64,000 nucleotides of DNA from Salvator merianae (Eukaryota; Chordata; Lepidosauria; Squamata; Teiidae). A program made the position numbers and the translations under genes. Below are positions 1 to 12,903 of this stretch, piece by piece (within the stretch, counting starts at the first letter, position 1; each line of letters begins with the position of its first letter). Below the pieces are notes generated by a model that saw only the letters and a program-made list of their open reading frames with translations, was not told the origin of the DNA and did no database searches. The DNA lies in assembly GCA_003586115.2 (NCBI GenBank), contig QVOM02000119.1, positions 48,695,428 to 48,759,427 of the forward strand. Reading direction: 5' to 3'.

Positions 1-1000
1 GGGTTCAGTTTCTATCCAAACATACTACAGAGTGCCATAAAATCCAGTAATTAAACCCTACTTCATCCCAACACGTAGAAAAAACATTGACAATTTTCCC
101 GTTAGTCTCATGGTCCATGGATTTTGAGATACCGCACTTTAGGCCTAAGTATTGCTAATTTAATTCATGCGTTGCTTGTCTCATAATCCATGGACCAGGA
201 ATATGTTTGTATCTTTCAGAGGGAACTGCTGAATACTATTTATTTCAGAGATCACTTCCAAAGCAAAGGCCCAATTGCACTAGCAGTTGCTCTGCAGAAT
301 AAGCACCCAATTTGCTTTGGAAACTATTAGAAGGATGGAGCTGCACCCAAGAAAATGCTGTGGTTGCTATAGACAAACAGGATGCTCTGGTCACTATGGC
401 CCCTTCTACCTAGTCTCGAACAAAGAAAAAGAAGGAACTGGCTGCAAGCCCAGGCAGCTCCTTATAATTGCCTACCTTTTTACACTCTCTGCTGAGGGAT
501 CTGTGGACCAGGAGCTCTACCGGGTAGCAGTGCCTGTAAAAGAGATATTTTTGAGATGGTTTGGAAAGGAACAAACCGGTCACTGGCAATTTATGAAGGC
601 ATTTGTAAAAGTGGGAGGTTTGTGGTGGAGCATACACATGTTGCCATGGCAACTCTAGCCAGGCATAATATCGCACACCAGTGGTGCTGAATTCTCACTT
701 CCCCAGTGTTGATTAACATTACATGACAGTGTCAAGCTATTATTATTACTACGATTATTATCATTGTCCATACCACCCACCCCAGTTTGGGGAGCATAGG
801 GCTGTCTACAGGGAACAGTGAATGTTTTTGGATTACTCATTTTTCTCTTTGGACGAATGATGATTTTTTTTAAAAAAGCAAATGTTCTTTTCTCTTTATG
901 AATCAGGATTCAGGTAGCTGCTAGAATGTCCTATTATCCAAACCACAAAGAACAATGGATTGACTTAAGTTCCCCCCATGGCTGAAGCTTCCAAACTGGT
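1..1000. other. no recognisable feature
   Basis: AT-rich sequence. A 123-codon plus frame at 287-658 resembles nothing I know and has no supporting signals. Confidence 0.5.
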
Positions 1001-1009
1001 GCAGATAGT

Positions 1010-1175
1010 AGCTTAACTGAGAGCAGTTCACGAACCTGAACTGAATTGCGTGCTTACTGGTTCAGATACAAACTTCAACCATCCAGTTCAGACAGTTTAT
1101 CAAACCAAATAAAACTGGATGCTTGTCATATCAGATGGAAACCAAAGCACTAAAACTGTTTCATGCACATCCCTA
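1010..1175. mobile_element. MITE fragment, TAGGGATGTGC-type end
   Basis: Contains gttcacgaacctgaac repeats and ends with catgcacatcccta, the inverted form of the end seen at 43188 and 50739. The left end is not clear. Confidence 0.4.
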
Positions 1176-1870
1176 TCATTGGAGATTAAGCAGTTGGTGG
1201 AACAAGTTGTGTGCTTCCTGAGATCTGTCCAAGGTGCTGAAGTATCTCTTGTTTACAACTTTGTAAAAAACAAAAATGTTTTGGCCTAAACTTAATTGTC
1301 TCAGCCACACCAGTACTAGGTAGAGAGGAGAACACCTTTAAGGACACACAATAGTTTCCCTCTCTAAGGAGTACATACAGCCAGGACCCTCAAGCTTGAG
1401 ACATTAATAGACTGATGCTACAGGGGGTACCAGTAGCTTCAGTGATAATCTTGCATTTTTTATTCTTCTTCTCTTGGCAAAGGGCATATAATGGTGATGT
1501 TGGGGAGCTGCATCTTAGAGTGGCAATCTCTTAGGCAAAATGCAATATTGTGCTTTTTGAGAAATTAGAATCAGATGCCAGACACGAATTCCCCTTTATC
1601 TTATTGCATAATAGGGTTTTCTGTGCTGTTATTGAAAGATGGCAAACAAATGCCATACTTTATAGTTTCTGGCAATATAAAAGGTCAAAGTTTCTTTGTT
1701 AATTGGATTATTGATTGTACTGGCTTATCCTGAGTCATTGTGTAAAGTTTCACAATTCCCCAGAGTTGCTGCAAACAAAGAATTTTGCCATAGATTTTGT
1801 GCTGTTATGGAGCTTAATAATTTCAGTTGGAAATGTAGTGTATGCATTGGAAATGAAAGGTAGTATGATA

Positions 1871-1912
1871 GTGTCATTTTTATTAAACACTTTGTGTCAT
1901 TTTTATTAAACA
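1871..1912. repeat. two-copy tandem repeat, about 23 bp unit
   Basis: gtgtcatttttattaaaca occurs twice in direct order in otherwise unremarkable AT-rich DNA (1176-2340). Confidence 0.7.
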
Positions 1913-2349
1913 AATGTCATTGTTCTTTTTTTCTTTGGGGGATGGGTGTAGTACTTATAAACAATATATTTTTATTAATTATGACTTTAATTTTCCTAAA
2001 ATAAGCTGATTTCAAATGGATCCTGCACTGTCACATTATCCAAAACTAAGTTAGAATATTGTTCCTCCGCTATACAGATCACAAATTGTCAGACATTCAA
2101 CCTGTTGTTGTTTTCAGCCTTAGACTCAGTGTCGTCTTTGCTGTTTTATTATATTATTTTAGTAGGGTTTTATTATTATTTTTAAATGGATTCCATTCTG
2201 ATTTGCCAGATACCCTTTCCCATAAAAATCCAGTAGTCTCCATCTGTTAAACCATCATAAATATATTAACAAACACATCTGTTTTTTCCAACTAATGTTA
2301 AAACTTAATCTTTAGCTTCAAACTATATCCATCTACTAGCCAGCTATAT

Positions 2350-2965
2350 TCATTCATTCATTTATTTATTATTTGCATTTTTATCCCACCCTATACTTGA
2401 AGGTCTCAAGGTGGGTTACAACATTAAAGACCAATATAAAATGAACATACTAAAACAATAACAGTGTCTGAAAATGGGGAGGAAAAGCTGTTTCCTTATT
2501 TAGCCAAAGGCCAGGGCAAAGAGGTGCGTCTTCACTGCTTTTCGAAACATATAAAGTGAAGGTGCATGACGCACCTCAGGGGGGAGACTATTCCATAGCT
2601 GGGAGCCATTACTGAGAAGGCCCTATCCTGGGTGCCCACCCCTTTTGCTACTGACAATGGTAGTATAACCAGAAGGGCATTCCCTACAGATCTTAAAGCA
2701 TGGGCAGGTTGATATGGAAGAGGGCATTGCTTTAGATATTTGGGGCCCAAGTCATTTAGGACCTTATAAGTTTAGGCTAACATTTTGAATTGGGCTCGGT
2801 AGTGAATTGGTAGCCAGACTGGCATGATGTGCATCCGGCCAGCTGTCCCCATCAGCAGCCTAGCAGCTGCATTCTACATCAGCTGCAGCTTCCAAATTGT
2901 CTTCAAGGGCAGCCCCATGTAGAGCACATTACAATAGTCTAGTCTGGAAGTTACCAGAGCATGGA
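2350..2965 (-). mobile_element. L2-clade LINE 3' end
   Basis: The minus-strand translation contains LGPKYLKQCPLPYQPAHALR and AFSVMAP, the C-terminal motifs of L2-clade ORFs (typical form AFSVVAPRLWN), with frame damage. The plus-strand start (tttatttattatttgcatttttatccc) is the inverted L2 tail. Copies at 8968, 33640 and 35608 share the cattacaatagtct and gaaggcc motifs. Confidence 0.8.
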
Positions 2966-3654
2966 TTTCATGTCTTGGATTTTATTTGGAAATCAACTGT
3001 GTGATTTTGGACAATACATGCTGGATTTAATATGAATGCAGCCATATTCCAACAAGTTTGCCAAAAGTAGGGCAGTCTCAACCAGTATGGGATCAGCCCT
3101 CTCACACATTTGAACCATTGTTCAAATAGTTCCCAGCATCACACTTAGCCTCATGATTGTGCTACTGAATGTGTGGTTAAGTCTGCGTTCACTTGTCACA
3201 AAAAGTAGCTCAAAAGCACCTTAGAGACAGTAGCATATGGCCCTCATGTTCTCATTCCATCTCTAATCCACCTTTTTTAGCCTAGAATGTTCATAACAGG
3301 GGGAGAGGCAGAATGGTGTGTAAATGATTCCACCTGCAAACCATCTTAAGTTGTCTCTAAACCACTCAGAGGTGCTTTTTTAAAAGAAAAACTGTGAATA
3401 AAGTGAACAGCAGAACATAGGCAGCTGCATGGGGCAAAAGGACGCTGTTTTATATGCTGAGTCACAAGTTCATCTGGTTAAACGTAGCAAATACCCATGA
3501 TCTATTAGCAGGAAAAAATTTGCAGTAATTTCTAATAGCATGCTATGAATCAAAAGATATTGTGTACTATAAAGGAGATAAAACGTTGCAGACCTATATT
3601 CATGCTTTAGTAATGTTTACTCTGAAGCACAGGTGCATTATTTTAGGAGTGTGG

Positions 3655-3742
3655 GGTTTGCCATAGTCTGCACCAGCATGCAGATGGCAGGCCCCTTTTC
3701 TGAGATGTAATCTGGAATAAGGCCCAGCGCAGAAAGGGCCCA
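3655..3742. mobile_element. hAT-like MITE, right half
   Basis: Ends with ggaataaggcccagcgcagaaagggccc, the inverted counterpart of the left end seen at 20319 (ggccctttctgcactgggcc). No left end is present nearby. Confidence 0.55.
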
Positions 3743-4041
3743 TAACTGCTTTGGTTTACTTGTACTTACTGAAACTGATAACATTCTTGTCAATATTCTT
3801 ACAAATCTTCCTAAGTGAAGATTTGGATTTTAGCAGGATCTATGAATTTTTATGCTATTATTGTTGAGCACCATCATTTGGAGTCAGGGCATGTTGATAG
3901 TTTTTATATTTAATTGCTATTTATATTAATATATTAATCACATTTTGCATAGTATTGTTGCTAATTGCTGTCTTTTTTGTTCTTGTCTATGGATCTTTCT
4001 GCTTGATTAACTCTGACCAAATTACTCACCCATAGAACCTT

Positions 4042-4109
4042 TGGCCCTTTCTGCACTGGACTTTATTCTACATTATATCCCAGAATAAGGCCTAGCACAG
4101 GAAAGGCCT
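4042..4109. mobile_element. minimal hairpin derivative of the same MITE
   Basis: Two inverted ends (ggccctttctgcactgg and its imperfect complement ending aggaaaggcc) are separated by only about 12 bases, so the internal part has been lost. Confidence 0.6.
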
Positions 4110-5560
4110 ATGTTGTTAAACTGAGGTACAAGTGTACTGACCAATTGCCCAAGCAGACAGCAATAGAAATAATAATATTCAAAATCAAAACCATATTTGA
4201 CAGCACTTGTCTACACTTTATTGTTTATTATTAGAAGCGAAGTATCACCTTTCTGAAAGTAACTCAAAATGACACATATGAGCACACAGATGCTCTATTT
4301 TTCCTGCAGGAAGCAGCAGCCCAGGAAAAAATAGAAATGATTAGTATTTGGAAATTGTCCAGATGCTTCAACATTATGCCTTAGGAGCTTTTTCCCCTTC
4401 TTGTTCAAAAGCTTAACAAAGATCACAGAAGAACTTTAAAGAAATTGTGCATCCGTATGTGAAATCCCTTTGCTTTGCTTTCTCCATTGTCTAAAAAGAA
4501 ACATGCAAAATAATGTCTAACTTGGGTTATTAAGCACAAAGCATTATTTCCAGATCTCTAATTTTCCATAGTTCTAAATTCAGCATCAACAGTGATCAGG
4601 ATATCTGCAAAGCCAGCAAAAAGTCAAAAATATGATCCCTGATTGCTTTCTTCTTTTATGGATTCAATTATTTCCCCACCATGCTTCCAGTCATTTGAAG
4701 CATCAGCTGAATGTCAGCTAGTATGCATCATGAGTCACATTCAGCATCCTTCTGAGATAGAAATAAATGGTAAACACAAACACTGCATTCAAGAAGATCA
4801 TTCGTGGAGATTTCTTCTCAGTTTGAGTCCTCTCAAAATGAGCAAGGAGCATGTCTTGTACATCTTTTGTGCTGTTTCTCAAAACAACAGCTGTTTTTGC
4901 ATAGTGGGATTTGAAAATAATTGTTTAACCCTCATCAAGCATTGTGAAACTTCAACACTAATTTAGGTCAGGGAGTAAAGTTGTATCCTGGGGATGCTGT
5001 AATGTATTATTGTAGTTTAAACAGTAAGTTTGTACAGCATTTTTATTTATTTTTTACAATGCCAGAGAAGAGTTAAAGTATGCTCACAGAGGGTTAACTA
5101 GACGTGAACGATTAAATGGTGCAAAAACCCTTGTCTGAGAGACGGACTTCCAACAGGGACTTCAGAGTCAATTTGTCCAGAACCAAGTTAATGTTTTATC
5201 CATTTTACGCTCATCTAACTGTCAATCAAGCTTAGGAAGTGCTTGACTTTTTAATTCAGCTAGTGTGCAAACAAAGCAGCAGAATATGTACTCTGGTTGG
5301 AAATGAACACTCCTGGTTGTTTTATTCCCTGGAGATCCAACTGCTCGTGACAGTGAACTGGGTTCAGTACACAGTTTACATTCCCATGACGGTGGGATTA
5401 CAGATTAATAATAATCTGTGTTGAACTAAGGTGCAATACAAATACAAACCAAGAATCAGCATGAGGGTTTGAAATGAATTCCAGTAGTTTTTAGGAGCAG
5501 ATGATTGTTCACATGAGTTCTCTTTGTTGCAGGAGTTTATCCAGTTGACCAAAGCACGCT
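4110..5560. other. no recognisable feature
   Basis: AT-rich spacer. The frame at 4643-4966 has no family resemblance I can name. Confidence 0.5.
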
Positions 5561-5564
5561 TTTC

Positions 5565-5858
5565 CATTGAGTCATTGGCAAGATCCCCATGGTGCCTTTA
5601 TGATGCCCTGAATGTGCAGTGAGAGTGCAGTGTCTGCACAACACTGCCCCCTTCATTGCACATTCAGTGTAGAAGTAGAGAGTGGTGTCTGCAGAGGCAC
5701 CATGCTGTACCTCCACCATGCTGCAACACGTGCTGTAATGGCACTTCTAGTGCAGAGATGTTTGAAGTGTTCTGAGAGCTCTTCAAACAGCTCACAGCGG
5801 CAGCCACTAGAGGGGAGTTGCTGGTCCCTTTAGCAGTGTTTGCATATTTGAATACAGT
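5565..5858. mobile_element. dispersed DNA-transposon-like repeat, copy 1
   Basis: Diverged copy of the sequence at 12408-12702. Shared landmarks in the same order: atgcctttatg, acactgccc, agagagtgg, ccatgct, gagctcttca and agcagtgtt. No coding capacity; the ends are uncertain. Confidence 0.5.
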
Positions 5859-6121
5859 GTTCGAGCTCCCCTGACATCATAGTCGAAGCCAGGGTGGGAG
5901 GGAGAGGTAGCCTCCATCCTCCAGTCTCAAAATCACAGCCAATCCTGCCACTGGGGTGGGGAAGAAATCCTCTCCTCCCATCTAAATCACAGCTGGCGGT
6001 TCCTTTGCTGTGATTTGTCAGGTAGGGACATCTGGTAGAGTGCAGAGAGCATGCTGTGGTTTTATGAGAAGCAATTGCTTCTCTTAATGTGGAGGCCAAG
6101 GGTGCTATGCTTGTAGCACCC

Positions 6122-6253
6122 TTCTTTTTATTCTGCTGGAGAATGCACAGAAGCAACTGGTGGGTCACTGTGTGAAGCAGGATGCTGGACTAGATGGGCC
6201 GTGGCCTGATCCAGCAGGGCTCCTCTTATGTTCTCTTATATTCTTATGTTCCT
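6122..6253 (+). mobile_element. CR1 LINE 3' end
   Basis: Carries the CR1 3' signature: gagaatgcacagaagcaact, aggatgctggactagatggg, cctgatccagcagggctc, then a short ttatgttc-type terminal repeat. Confidence 0.8.
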
Positions 6254-6254
6254 C

Positions 6255-7370
6255 TTCTTGCGTGGATACTGCCATTCTCTTGCAAGATGCAGATCCATAG
6301 AACAATGCCCAGTCAAAACATAGCAAAGCTCAAAAGTCTTAACATTCCTTCTTTTTTTTCTACTAACTTTGGTCATTTGATTGAACAATAAAGCTACGTT
6401 TTCTGTATTCTGTGTGCAAGTGTGCATGTGTGTGTCTTTGATTTATTGCTTGCTTTTGTTACTGTTTAATTTGTAAGCTGCATAAGGTCATTTGAAATCC
6501 AAGATAATTTTTAAACAATTTTGAAATAAATGTCAGAATTAATCATTTTCTATGTTCCATGGCTACAGACATATATTGTTTCCAATTAAATCTGTAAAAC
6601 AGACTGCATTTGAAATTCATATTTTAGTTTAACTATTCAGTCCTAGTTATATCTATTTATATGTCCCATGACTTCAATGAAATCTAAATCAAGATTAGGA
6701 TTGCAACCTAAAATTCTTAATTTCTATCACTTTAGAAGATTTGGCTTTATATCAAAAATAATTCAGAATGTGAAAGTCAAGTATAGGCTGTTGGTCTCCT
6801 GTGTATAGAGCTATAATAGCAACCATCTGGTAAAATATCAATAAAAAATTATTGCAGTCTAATTTGCTTTCTCCTTTGGGATTTTCTAATAAAATATGCT
6901 TTCAAAAACACAATTTTCAAAGGAAAAAAAATCCAACTCCTGTGGGCTGCTTGTATTCTAATGGAGTTTCATTACAATCCTAATTAATAGTCACCTGTGG
7001 CATATTATTTTTTTCATCAAAGCTAGCTTTGTATATTTCATCAGTTAATAGAAAGAAGAGATTTTTAAAATGGGAATAAAATTTAGCCCCACTCACCATC
7101 TGTGGTCTTGAATTAGCACACTATTAGGACAATTCTCACCTTGATAACACTGGGAAAGAAAACATATGTTCAGTTCATGAAGCCCGAAGGAAGAACACAT
7201 GGAAACTTAATAAACAGCCCTTTAATATGCTCATGAAAATATTCTTGCTTTTGAGTGGTTTAAAGAGACTTCCCTCAAATTTCACTTGCACATGAATTCT
7301 TCAGGACTGGCAAGAGATCCATGCAACTGATAAAATAACTTATCAGAAGGGGCATAATAAACATGATTAA
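6255..7370. other. AT-rich spacer, possible L2-like tail near 6440-6535
   Basis: Apart from a weak tail-like end (gtaagctgcataaggtca...gaaataaatg) I see no repeat or coding evidence here. Confidence 0.4.
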
Positions 7371-7697
7371 TTAACCTATAAGACCCTAAATGGCTTGGGC
7401 CTGCCAGAAGAGGTGTGATAGGAACCACCTCTTTAAGAAAAGGCTAGACATATTCATGGGGGACAGGTGTATTAAAGTTTACTAGAATGGATGCCTAGGT
7501 ACTACCTCCAGGTTGGAGAGACAGGCAGGATGCCTCTAAAGGCCATTTGCAAGGAGTCGAGAGAAGGTGAAGGTTTTGCCTCTGTCTTCTACTTGAAAAT
7601 GCCCAGAAACAATTGATGGACCACTGTATGAGAGAGGACGCCGAACTAGATGATCTGTGGCCCAATTCAGCAGGGCTCCTCTTACGTTCTTATGTCC
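7370..7697 (+). mobile_element. CR1 LINE 3' end preceded by a short L2 piece
   Basis: The first about 40 bases (ataagaccctaaatggcttg) match the L2 motif also at 40718. From about 7412 the sequence is CR1 3' UTR: ggaaccacctctttaagaaaag, gaaggttttgcctctg, cagcagggctcctcttacg. The join between two LINE families is a chimera or nested remnant. Confidence 0.7.
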
Positions 7698-8960
7698 AGG
7701 GGCCTCCCCTCCTCATGCTAGCTGGAGATAGTAGAGCCCCCACCTCCTCCTAGTACACTTCACCTATATCGGACAAAGGTACAGACTGGACTAGGCTGCC
7801 AAAATGGCACCCTAGCCTGGGCCATCAGTAAAACTCAAGAATCAGATTGACAACCAGACCTGGGTCTGTGTTTCAGACTATGGAAGTATGCTGAGGGCAT
7901 GCCTCTGTATGCCAGAATACAATGGAAGGCCCGTGGCACATAAGGAAGCACTACTAGAAGGGGTGTTGGAAGTCGGCACATGTCAAAACAGGCCTTCCAG
8001 GAAACTCCAAAAGTGCTGGTTGCTGGTGCTGAACTCTGGCTGCTGGCTCTGTACTCTGCCAGCTCCAAAAGCCAGCCCAGTCTTCCAAGCTGGCAGCTGG
8101 GATAGGGCCAGCATGGACCATCTTAGTGCTCATGAGTACGGGCTGGATTACCTAGGATGGGATAGTGCGGCACAAGATAATCGACACTGTGTGAAAATGG
8201 GGAGGTGCCTACAGTTTCTTAGGTCCCACTCACTTAAACCCACATTTGAAGTGATTAAGTCATTCTCTGCTCTTAATTCCAACAAATTAAATATGTGAAG
8301 TATGTTGCCATACTTTAAAATTCTTCAAAGAAGAAAAGTTTTGTGGATTGGATAAATCTTATTCTTCAGTAATTCACTGCCGTACAAGAACTGCAGATCA
8401 CCCTGATACATGATAGGAATTAAAAACCGGATTTCAGTCTGAACTTGCTACAAGGAGAAACAGCAAGAGAAAAAAAAATAAAGAAACTTCCTGTAGATAA
8501 AGAAGAAGACTCCAAACTCTCTTATGTGCAGAAATCTTAGGAGGGAGAGAAAGATGAGAGTGGAAATGATTTTCTGCTCTCCTCTTTCTCCTCTGCCTCA
8601 ATCTTCTGGCCCAAAATAAACTGAAGGAAATCAGAAGAGAGGTAGCATTATTCATGCTCATAGAAGAAATCGTGCAAGACCGTTCAAAAGCTTAGCAATG
8701 GATGATGTCTGCCAGCAGGATCCCGTTGACAGGGACTCAGGATGTTTTGCTGTGTACACTAGTTAACCATTACTGACTTTTTCATGAACTTTAAATGTTG
8801 ACCCCTTGACCTGGTAAATCTTTCCTTCACTTAGGCAGCTGTTGTAGGATAGATTCTCATTATCCCTGCTAGTGCTTTGTAATAAACAAATAAGACGATA
8901 TAATCTAGGCCCTGCAATATGTACACAGACAATAACATTACTGAAGACCCAGTTACTATA
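7698..8960. other. unclassified, partly repeat-like
   Basis: gactggactaggctgccaaa near 7786 resembles aactggactaggttgcacaa inside the MITE at 44886, so part of 7700-8290 may be a related element. The rest has no recognisable content. Confidence 0.35.
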
Positions 8961-8967
8961 GTATTGC

Positions 8968-11150
8968 ATTCTATTTATTTATTTGCATTTTTACTCCACC
9001 CAATACCTGACGGTCTCAGGGGAGGCTGCAACAGTAAAAACAAAATTTAAAATGAACCCACTAATAACAGCATCTGAAAGTGGGGAGGGTTAAGTTGTTT
9101 CCTCCACCAAAGGCCATGATAAACAGGTGTGTCTTCACCAATCTCCTAAAAGTATATAGTGATGATGTCTGGTGCCCCTAAGAGACTATTCCATAGCCTT
9201 GGGGTTATTACCGAGAAGGCCCCATCCCAAGTACTCACCCCTTTAGCTACTGCTGGTGATACAAGAATGCAAATGCTAAGTTATGAGCTAAGTTAAGGGT
9301 ACAAGAGAAGGCATTTCTTTAGAAATTTGGGGCCCAAGCTGTTTAGGATTTTACATGTTAAACTCAACACCTTGAATTGGGTTTGGTACCAAATTGGCAG
9401 CCAGCACAGCTCTTTTAAGACCAGTGTGGTGTGCATTCTGCATCAGCAGCAACATCCAAACTGTCTTCAAGGGCAGCCCCACATAGAACACATTACAATA
9501 ATCCAATCTCAGTTATTAGAGCATGGATTACTGTGCCTAGCTCATCTCTGGCCAGAAAGAACTGGTACTGGCGAACCAGCTGTAGCTGGAAGTAAGCATT
9601 CTTAGGCACTGCCTCCACCTGAGCTTCAAGCATCAGCACAGAGACCAAGAGAACCCCCAGATTTTGCACCTATCCCTTCTAGGGCAATACAATTCCATCA
9701 AGAACAGGATGCCTCAATACTTGTGACAAGATGGATTCAGCTTCAATTTATTGGGCCCCATCTAACCCATTACCGCCTCCAGGCATCTGTTAAGCACTTC
9801 AGCTACCTCTCCTGATTCAAAATAGCCTGATTCAGACAGGCTATTTTGGTCAACTTCCGAGCAAATGTAAGCCAGGGAGTCTACAAAGTCTTTCCCAGAA
9901 GTTGCCCTCGTACCTCTCCGCAGCTCCCTGGAGTTGACTCTTCTGTATTTGCCTTTTCAGGACGGGAGGGGCACCAGCAAGCTCTTGCCAGTGCCGGGAA
10001 ACTTTTGGAGATCAAAGGAAAAAAAACCCTCCTAACCCGCCTTCTGTACTTAAAAAGCACACTGGGCTTTAGTAACGAGGCACTGGAGAGAGAGAATTGA
10101 GTGAAACATTTCACTCAAATGCATCTGCATTAAACAGATCTGCAAAAACAACTTCTAACCTGCCTTCTTTACATTAGAAAAGCACACTGGACGTCTCATG
10201 AGAAGGAGAGAGAAAGACTTGATGTTTCTTTTGCAAACAAAAAAAACCTGGCAGTTAAGGAGCTAAGGACTTGGAAACTACTTCAGCAGAGAGGTGGGGA
10301 GCGGCCAATCACTGAGCAGCACCCTTTTCAGGCTGACCATTGCATTGCTGAATTGGCTCAACGGATAACTGTGTGTGTAAGGCCTTTTTCCTGTGCGCCC
10401 AGGAATTATTCACTCTTTTTATGCAGGTGATTTTAAAAATCGCTAGTCCAAACACACCCTCAGATGGCACAGAGAAACTACATATTGATGACACCTCACT
10501 CAAATCTCTCCCAGTGGCTTCATATAGATATTAAAGAGCATGGGAGCTAAGATCAACCCCTGAAGAATCCCAAAAATGAGTTCCCAGGATGTCAAGCAAG
10601 AATCTCACAACCACTTTCTGGCATCCGCTCTGGAGATAGGAGTGGAACCATCACAAGCTGCACAGTCTTCCAGAAAAATACCATGGTCAATGATACTAAA
10701 AGCTTTCAAAAGCTCCAGCAGAAACAACAGTGTTGCATTCCTTCTGCATTACTCCTGGTGAAGGACTGGACATTGCCTTTTTTATTAAACATCTGAAGTC
10801 AAATAGAAATGGGACCAGATAATCAGCTTCTTCTAAGTACACCTGCAGTTTAGCAGCCACAGCCTTCTCCTTAACTTGTCCCCAAAAGATACGCTATCTT
10901 CTGGGCAATAGTTCTGTAAATCATCTAGATCCAGGTAGATCTTGAGAAAGGGGCACACCACTGCTTTTTTAAGAGCCAGCTGGACCACCTCATTTCTCAC
11001 CTCATTCAATACCTCCTGATCCATCTGGTCAAACCCTGCTGGCTACCTTTTATCAGCCAAGAAGGGCAAGGATCCACTACCACCCAATACCTTGTTCATC
11101 AGATATTGTATTTCACCTTGAGACAAGAGAAGTATCAGCATTAAACATCA
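8968..11150 (-). mobile_element. long L2-clade LINE with degraded reverse-transcriptase frame
   Basis: The minus-strand sequence runs from the start of the L2 RT (about 11024: ALKKAVVCPFLK, LDLDDLQNY) through RT body sequence to the L2 3' end at 8968. Many stops and frameshifts mean it is dead. The sequence 9820-10460 interrupts it: L2 homology stops at cctgattc and resumes at cagatggcac. It is the longest L2 copy in the window. Confidence 0.8.
9820..10460. mobile_element. insertion interrupting the L2, probable DNA element
   Basis: Not L2-like. It starts with a small hairpin (caaaatagcctg...caggctattttgg) and ends with cgctagtccaaacacaccc. It holds an internal repeated motif: gcacactgggctt and gcacactggacgt, each followed by gagagaga. 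No duplication of target bases is evident. Confidence 0.4.
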
Positions 11151-11413
11151 CAAGTTAGCTGTAGATCACAAACAGTAGGCGCTGGAAATGGACAATGATA
11201 CCATCTCAGTGATGGTTAACTTTTACTGATTTCTTTTCTCTGTTCCTTTTTATTGATATTTTTTATTCTTGCGTTCAACGCGCCTCAGTGCATTTTCCAT
11301 TGCTGTCAAATGCCTTGCTATATTTGAAGCTTGTGCAGGTTACCCAACAGTCTGACCTGTTTCAGTTTTGATCTGCAGAAAACACCAATAGGAAATTTTA
11401 CTCTCATGGTGTT

Positions 11414-11461
11414 GAAATTTATCACCTGCTATTCAGTGAAATTTATCACCTGCTATTCAAT
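11414..11461. repeat. two-copy 24-bp tandem repeat
   Basis: gaaatttatcacctgctatt followed by cagt occurs twice, head to tail, with one base difference at the end. Confidence 0.8.
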
Positions 11462-12407
11462 GAAAAACTGACTTCAGTGCAGCTGCTCATTAATTTACTT
11501 TAAGGAAATAGTTTTCAACTCTTTTCCTGTTTAAGTATGCCAAACTCTGCAGTGGATTGCAGCTGTAATCCTCTTGAGAAACTCTGTCAATGTACATCTG
11601 GCTGAGGAATGCATCATGACTGAGTGATTATTTGGAATTATGAGCAGATTGATTGCAGTTTCTCTTCCAGCTGTCACTGCCCCATTAGGCTGGTTAGACG
11701 ATTGTCAGTGACAGTTGATTTGGGCTGCCTGCAGATGGCAAGAGGCAATGCAGGATCTCAGCAAAGCCTCACCATTGCCTCTTGCCATGCTCCGTCAGGA
11801 GCAAAGAGCAAGCCCCTGCTTACCTTCATGTCTGGCAAGGAGCTTATGGGATCAGCCTGATTGGGGCCTGATTGGGGCTACCAGAAGCCAACTAAGCACC
11901 CACTTTCCTTTGTTGTTTTTCATGTGCTTGGCTGGCTTCTGGAAGCCTCAGTCAGGCTACTTGCCAGTCATGAAGGTAAGGAGAACTATTGTGGGAAGCC
12001 CAGGGTTATTGCTGGATTTCCTGTAACAGCATTGGAACACATTCTTTGTGCTTTGCCATTAGCACTATGTTGAGAATGCCAGACATAACCCAGGCATTCC
12101 CACTATAGTGCCAGGAAGATCTTCCCTCTGGGGCCAGCTTTGGAGTAGGTATGGCTTACTCAGTTTTGAAGAGTGGAGGCTGGGAGTATTTTAGATTGGG
12201 TGGTGAGATAATACGCTAGTGAACCGCATCTGCCTTGTAAGCCAGCACTATTTCCCCAGCCAGGATAAGGGTACATTCACACACACCACACAGCAAAATA
12301 GCAATGTAGCAGTGGCATAAATCCTCAATTGGCACCCTCACTGGTGGCAATGCCTGTTCCTAGTCACATGGAATCATAGAAAAACTGCATTTGTAGTACA
12401 CGATGGC

Positions 12408-12702
12408 AGGATCCACACAATGCCTTTATGGTACTTTAAATGCACCAGGAGGATACAGTGGCTGTTGCATGACACTGCCCTCCCATGCAGAGAGAGAGTG
12501 GATGCCATGCTTTACCTCTGCTATGCTGGCACAAGCACTGTTGGAGGACTTCACTGGCAGAGCTGTCTGACGATCTGTCAGAGCTCTTCAGACCACTTCT
12601 CACTTAATGACTGCACCCTCTGGCTACCAACAGTACCAACACCGCTCAAGGGGACTTATTGGTCTCCTCAGCAGTGTTCTTAGTGATTAAAGATACTGTC
12701 CT
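12408..12702. mobile_element. dispersed DNA-transposon-like repeat, copy 2
   Basis: Counterpart of 5565-5858, with the same landmarks in the same order. The fold-back hAT element begins immediately after it. Confidence 0.5.
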
Positions 12703-12708
12703 GTCAAG

Positions 12709-12895
12709 CAGCAGTGGCCTGTGACTTTAATGTTTGCGTCCCACACAAAGCATGCCATGGCTGTTTGCAGGGCCTCTGGGCCTTCATACTGATGACCTGC
12801 TGTGGCAGTACAGAGGCCTGGAGGCCCTGCAAACAGCCATGGCACGCTTTGTGCGGGGCGCGAACACCCGCCCTTAAAGTCACAGGCTATCGCTG
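12709..12895. mobile_element. fold-back hAT-like MITE with 8-bp target duplication
   Basis: The two halves are long inverted repeats: gtggcctgtgacttta against taaagtcacaggc, and gccatggctgtttgcagggc against gccctgcaaacagccatggc. Flanks are ctgtcaag at 12701-12708 and 12896-12903, a perfect 8-bp duplication as expected for hAT transposition. No coding capacity. Confidence 0.85.
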
Positions 12896-12903
12896 CTGTC
12901 AAG

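Noticed and set aside
287..658. 123-codon plus-strand frame
   Set aside because: No family resemblance and no exon signals.
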